Positions 5,662-7,309 of a stretch of DNA of 7,309 bases are shown one piece after another. The DNA is from an uncultured Pseudomonadota bacterium (GTDB lineage Bacteria > Myxococcota_A > Polyangia > HGW-17). Under the pieces are notes generated by a model. That model saw nothing but the letters and a program-made list of their open reading frames with translations, was not told where the DNA came from and did no database searches. The translations under genes were made by a program, and so were the position numbers. Location: NCBI GenBank assembly GCA_938004375.1, contig CALKWH010000379.1, forward strand, positions 1-7,309, written 5' to 3'. Numbering within the stretch: the stretch's first letter is position 1; each line of letters begins with the position of its first letter.

Positions 5662-7263
5662 CTACTTGCGACGCAGGTGCGCGGCGAGTGCGGTCCGGAT
5701 CTGCGGGTACTCGAACACGCGGTACCCGGCGATGGCGTCGAGGGACTTCTTCACGATGACATCGAACTTCTCGTCCTTCATGTGCGACAGCAGCAACTTC
5801 ACCATCTCCAGGTGCCCTTCCCGGGCGGCCGTGAACAGCGGATGATGCAGCTGCTCGTACTTCCACCGGGTGCGAATGCGGGTCTTCGAATCCGCGAAGA
5901 GCGCCGGGTTCCTGTCACAGTCCGATAGACCGACGAAAGCCTTGAGCACGTCGGCCTCCTCCTCGATCACCCATTCATGCGCCAGCAGCGCACCGGCGGC
6001 CAGCAGCATCCGCGCGATGTCGAGGTAGTCGTACTTGGCTGCGTAACTGAGGGCGCTCAGGCCGCCGTTTCCGGCGTTCACATCGGCCCCGTGTTTAAGC
6101 AGGAACGCCACCGCCTCCTTGCGCCCGTACTCTGCGGCGAACATCAGCGGCGTCTTGTACGGGTAGAACACATGCACCTGGTCATAGTTCTTTTCGATGG
6201 ACGCAAAGTCGACCGGCGCCGGAGCTTGGTGCGCTTCAACCAATCCGAGTAGTCTGTTTGTCTGAGAGATATCGAGCGAGGCGCCGTTTGAGTATCTGTA
6301 CCAAACTGTTCCGTCATCACAATATGAAAACGGGCTCTGCTCGTTGCCAAGGGTGTCCTTGATTTTCATTAACATTTGATACAAACAGCATTCTTCCTTG
6401 GGAACACCAGGAACGGATATCTCCCAATCACAAAACTTGCAATCCCTCTCTTTCGACAGGGACACTGAATGATAGAGCTCTCCCTCAACCTTTGCATTGA
6501 CAGACAATCCTGATTTCCTGAGCAAATCGAGGACCACCAAATTTCCAGTTCGCGCAGCCATGGAAACCATTGAACCAATGGGGGGAACTTGGTTCTCCAA
6601 AAATAATTTCACAACGTCGGCGCTTCCAAAGACGACCGCCTGGGTGAGGGGATCTTTATATTTCTCGCTGACTGTCGGCTCATCATTGACAAAATAATCG
6701 GCGGTTCGGACCTTGCGTTCCACCACCTCCCGGCGTATCCAATGGGTGGAATTCAGAACCGCCGCGATGATTTCAAGGCTAATACCATATTTATTTTCTA
6801 TTCTCGTATAACCCCTGCTGCGGACACCGGAATAGCTGCGCGGATCTTCCCCCAGCATCCCACCCAGGATCGCGGTGTAATCCCGAAAATCATCCGGGTA
6901 CCATTTCTGCTTCGGCTCAATCCCGGTTCCACGAAGACAATCCGTCATTTTCCCGAAGTCGAGAATGGAATGAAATGGATTCAAAGGATCTTTCAGGGCC
7001 AATCGACATTTGTAATAGTGGGTCATCTCTTCGTGAGAGTGCGTCGGCGAATAGGCACGAATCCGCCTCAAGGGCGCATCCATATCTGTCGGCACCCAGG
7101 AATCGGCACGAAAACGGCTGGGAATGTGGAGATGGGAATTGGCCCATTTCGCATTGACGACGGATAAGCGCTGATACAGGAGGTTCGATCCCCATTCCCC
7201 GGCGCTCAGTTTTTGCGGGAACATCATCCAAACCGGCCACAGGGCGAGCTCGTTGAAATCCAT
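5662..7263 (-). CDS. Ankyrin-repeat protein, N-terminus possibly cut by insert end
   Basis: From the ATG at 7263 the product is 533 residues. That ATG is one base from the adapter, so a further N-terminal part may be missing and no ribosome site can be judged. Residues 1-200 form a polar domain I do not recognise, with no signal peptide or membrane helix. Ankyrin-like repeats follow at about 203-230, 232-258, 370-399, 402-430 and 473-500; TPLMFAAEYGRKEAVAFLLK (371-390) is the clearest. Residues 259-369 interrupt the array and carry CKFC (275-278) and CC (292-293), a possible metal site. Ankyrin arrays bind other proteins, so a scaffold or effector-like role is possible but unproven. The gene is about 45 percent GC before position 6240 and near 65 percent after it, in contrast to its neighbours. 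A frame starting MCSSDL extends it into the adapter and is an artefact. Confidence 0.85.
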   Translation of the reverse strand: MDFNELALWPVWMMFPQKLSAGEWGSNLLYQRLSVVNAKWANSHLHIPSRFRADSWVPTDMDAPLRRIRAYSPTHSHEEMTHYYKCRLALKDPLNPFHSILDFGKMTDCLRGTGIEPKQKWYPDDFRDYTAILGGMLGEDPRSYSGVRSRGYTRIENKYGISLEIIAAVLNSTHWIRREVVERKVRTADYFVNDEPTVSEKYKDPLTQAVVFGSADVVKLFLENQVPPIGSMVSMAARTGNLVVLDLLRKSGLSVNAKVEGELYHSVSLSKERDCKFCDWEISVPGVPKEECCLYQMLMKIKDTLGNEQSPFSYCDDGTVWYRYSNGASLDISQTNRLLGLVEAHQAPAPVDFASIEKNYDQVHVFYPYKTPLMFAAEYGRKEAVAFLLKHGADVNAGNGGLSALSYAAKYDYLDIARMLLAAGALLAHEWVIEEEADVLKAFVGLSDCDRNPALFADSKTRIRTRWKYEQLHHPLFTAAREGHLEMVKLLLSHMKDEKFDVIVKKSLDAIAGYRVFEYPQIRTALAAHLRRK

Positions 7264-7264
7264 C

Positions 7265-7309
7265 AGATCGGAAGAGCACACGTCTGAACTCCAGTCACCG
7301 AATACGATC
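7265..7309 (+). other. Illumina TruSeq adapter with i7 index (right end, synthetic)
   Basis: It starts with AGATCGGAAGAGC, continues with the CACACGTCTGAACTCCAGTC arm and ends with index CGAATACG plus ATC. It is the exact reverse complement of positions 1-45. It is not genomic. Confidence 0.98.

Noticed and set aside
5206..5928. Plus-strand open frame of 240 codons as one intact gene
   Set aside because: Only about 5456-5575 looks like real protein. The start overlaps the propeller remnant and the end is antisense to the ankyrin gene.
46..7264. tRNA, rRNA or riboswitch
   Set aside because: No cloverleaf, ribosomal or recognisable aptamer sequence was found on reading either strand by eye.
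1..7309. Terminal inverted repeats of a transposon or linear element
   Set aside because: The 45-base inverted ends are sequencing adapters with an index, not biological repeats.

Overview
This 7.3 kb window is one cloned or amplified insert, at positions 46-7264. It is flanked by two identical, inverted 45-base copies of an Illumina TruSeq read-2/index adapter, at 1-45 and 7265-7309. The outermost genes are therefore cut by library ends, not by biology. The insert is mostly GC-rich with strong third-position G/C. It carries a lipoprotein signal peptide, a hybrid sensor kinase and short intergenic microsatellites. This suggests an uncultured, high-GC, Gram-negative-type bacterium, perhaps of the Myxococcota or a similarly large-genomed environmental phylum. 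The taxonomic guess is weak because no marker gene is present.

Layout, left to right. Positions 46-1890 (minus) hold a membrane hybrid histidine kinase: 5TMR-LYT sensor, PAS, HisKA, HATPase and the first residues of a receiver domain, where the insert ends. A 337-base divergent spacer follows. It contains four tandem AAATCG units, an array of GTCCGT words with a 20-base direct repeat, and the serpin promoter. Positions 2228-3529 (plus) encode an exported, lipid-anchored serpin with a canonical inhibitory hinge. It converges with an AAA_14/DUF4143-type ATPase (4782-3550, minus). The 20-base gap between them forms an inverted repeat whose arms contain both stop codons. The ATPase has a good sigma-70-like promoter, overlaid by two near-identical short palindromes centred 33 bp apart.

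Positions 4860-5660 hold no intact gene. They contain remnants: a beta-propeller-like C-terminal fragment on the minus strand with a stop and a frameshift, and a DUF2891-like fragment on the plus strand with a frameshift in a run of C. Positions 5662-7263 (minus) encode an ankyrin-repeat protein whose N-terminal two thirds are clearly more AT-rich than its C-terminus and than the other genes. Its true start is not visible.

The genes do not form an obvious operon or pathway. The kinase and serpin are divergent and look like ordinary chromosomal genes. The right half (ATPase, gene debris, compositionally mosaic ankyrin protein) looks like an accessory region shaped by insertion and decay. I do not see a complete new multi-gene system. 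The most distinctive items are the lipoprotein serpin, the operator-like pair over the ATPase promoter and the mosaic ankyrin protein.
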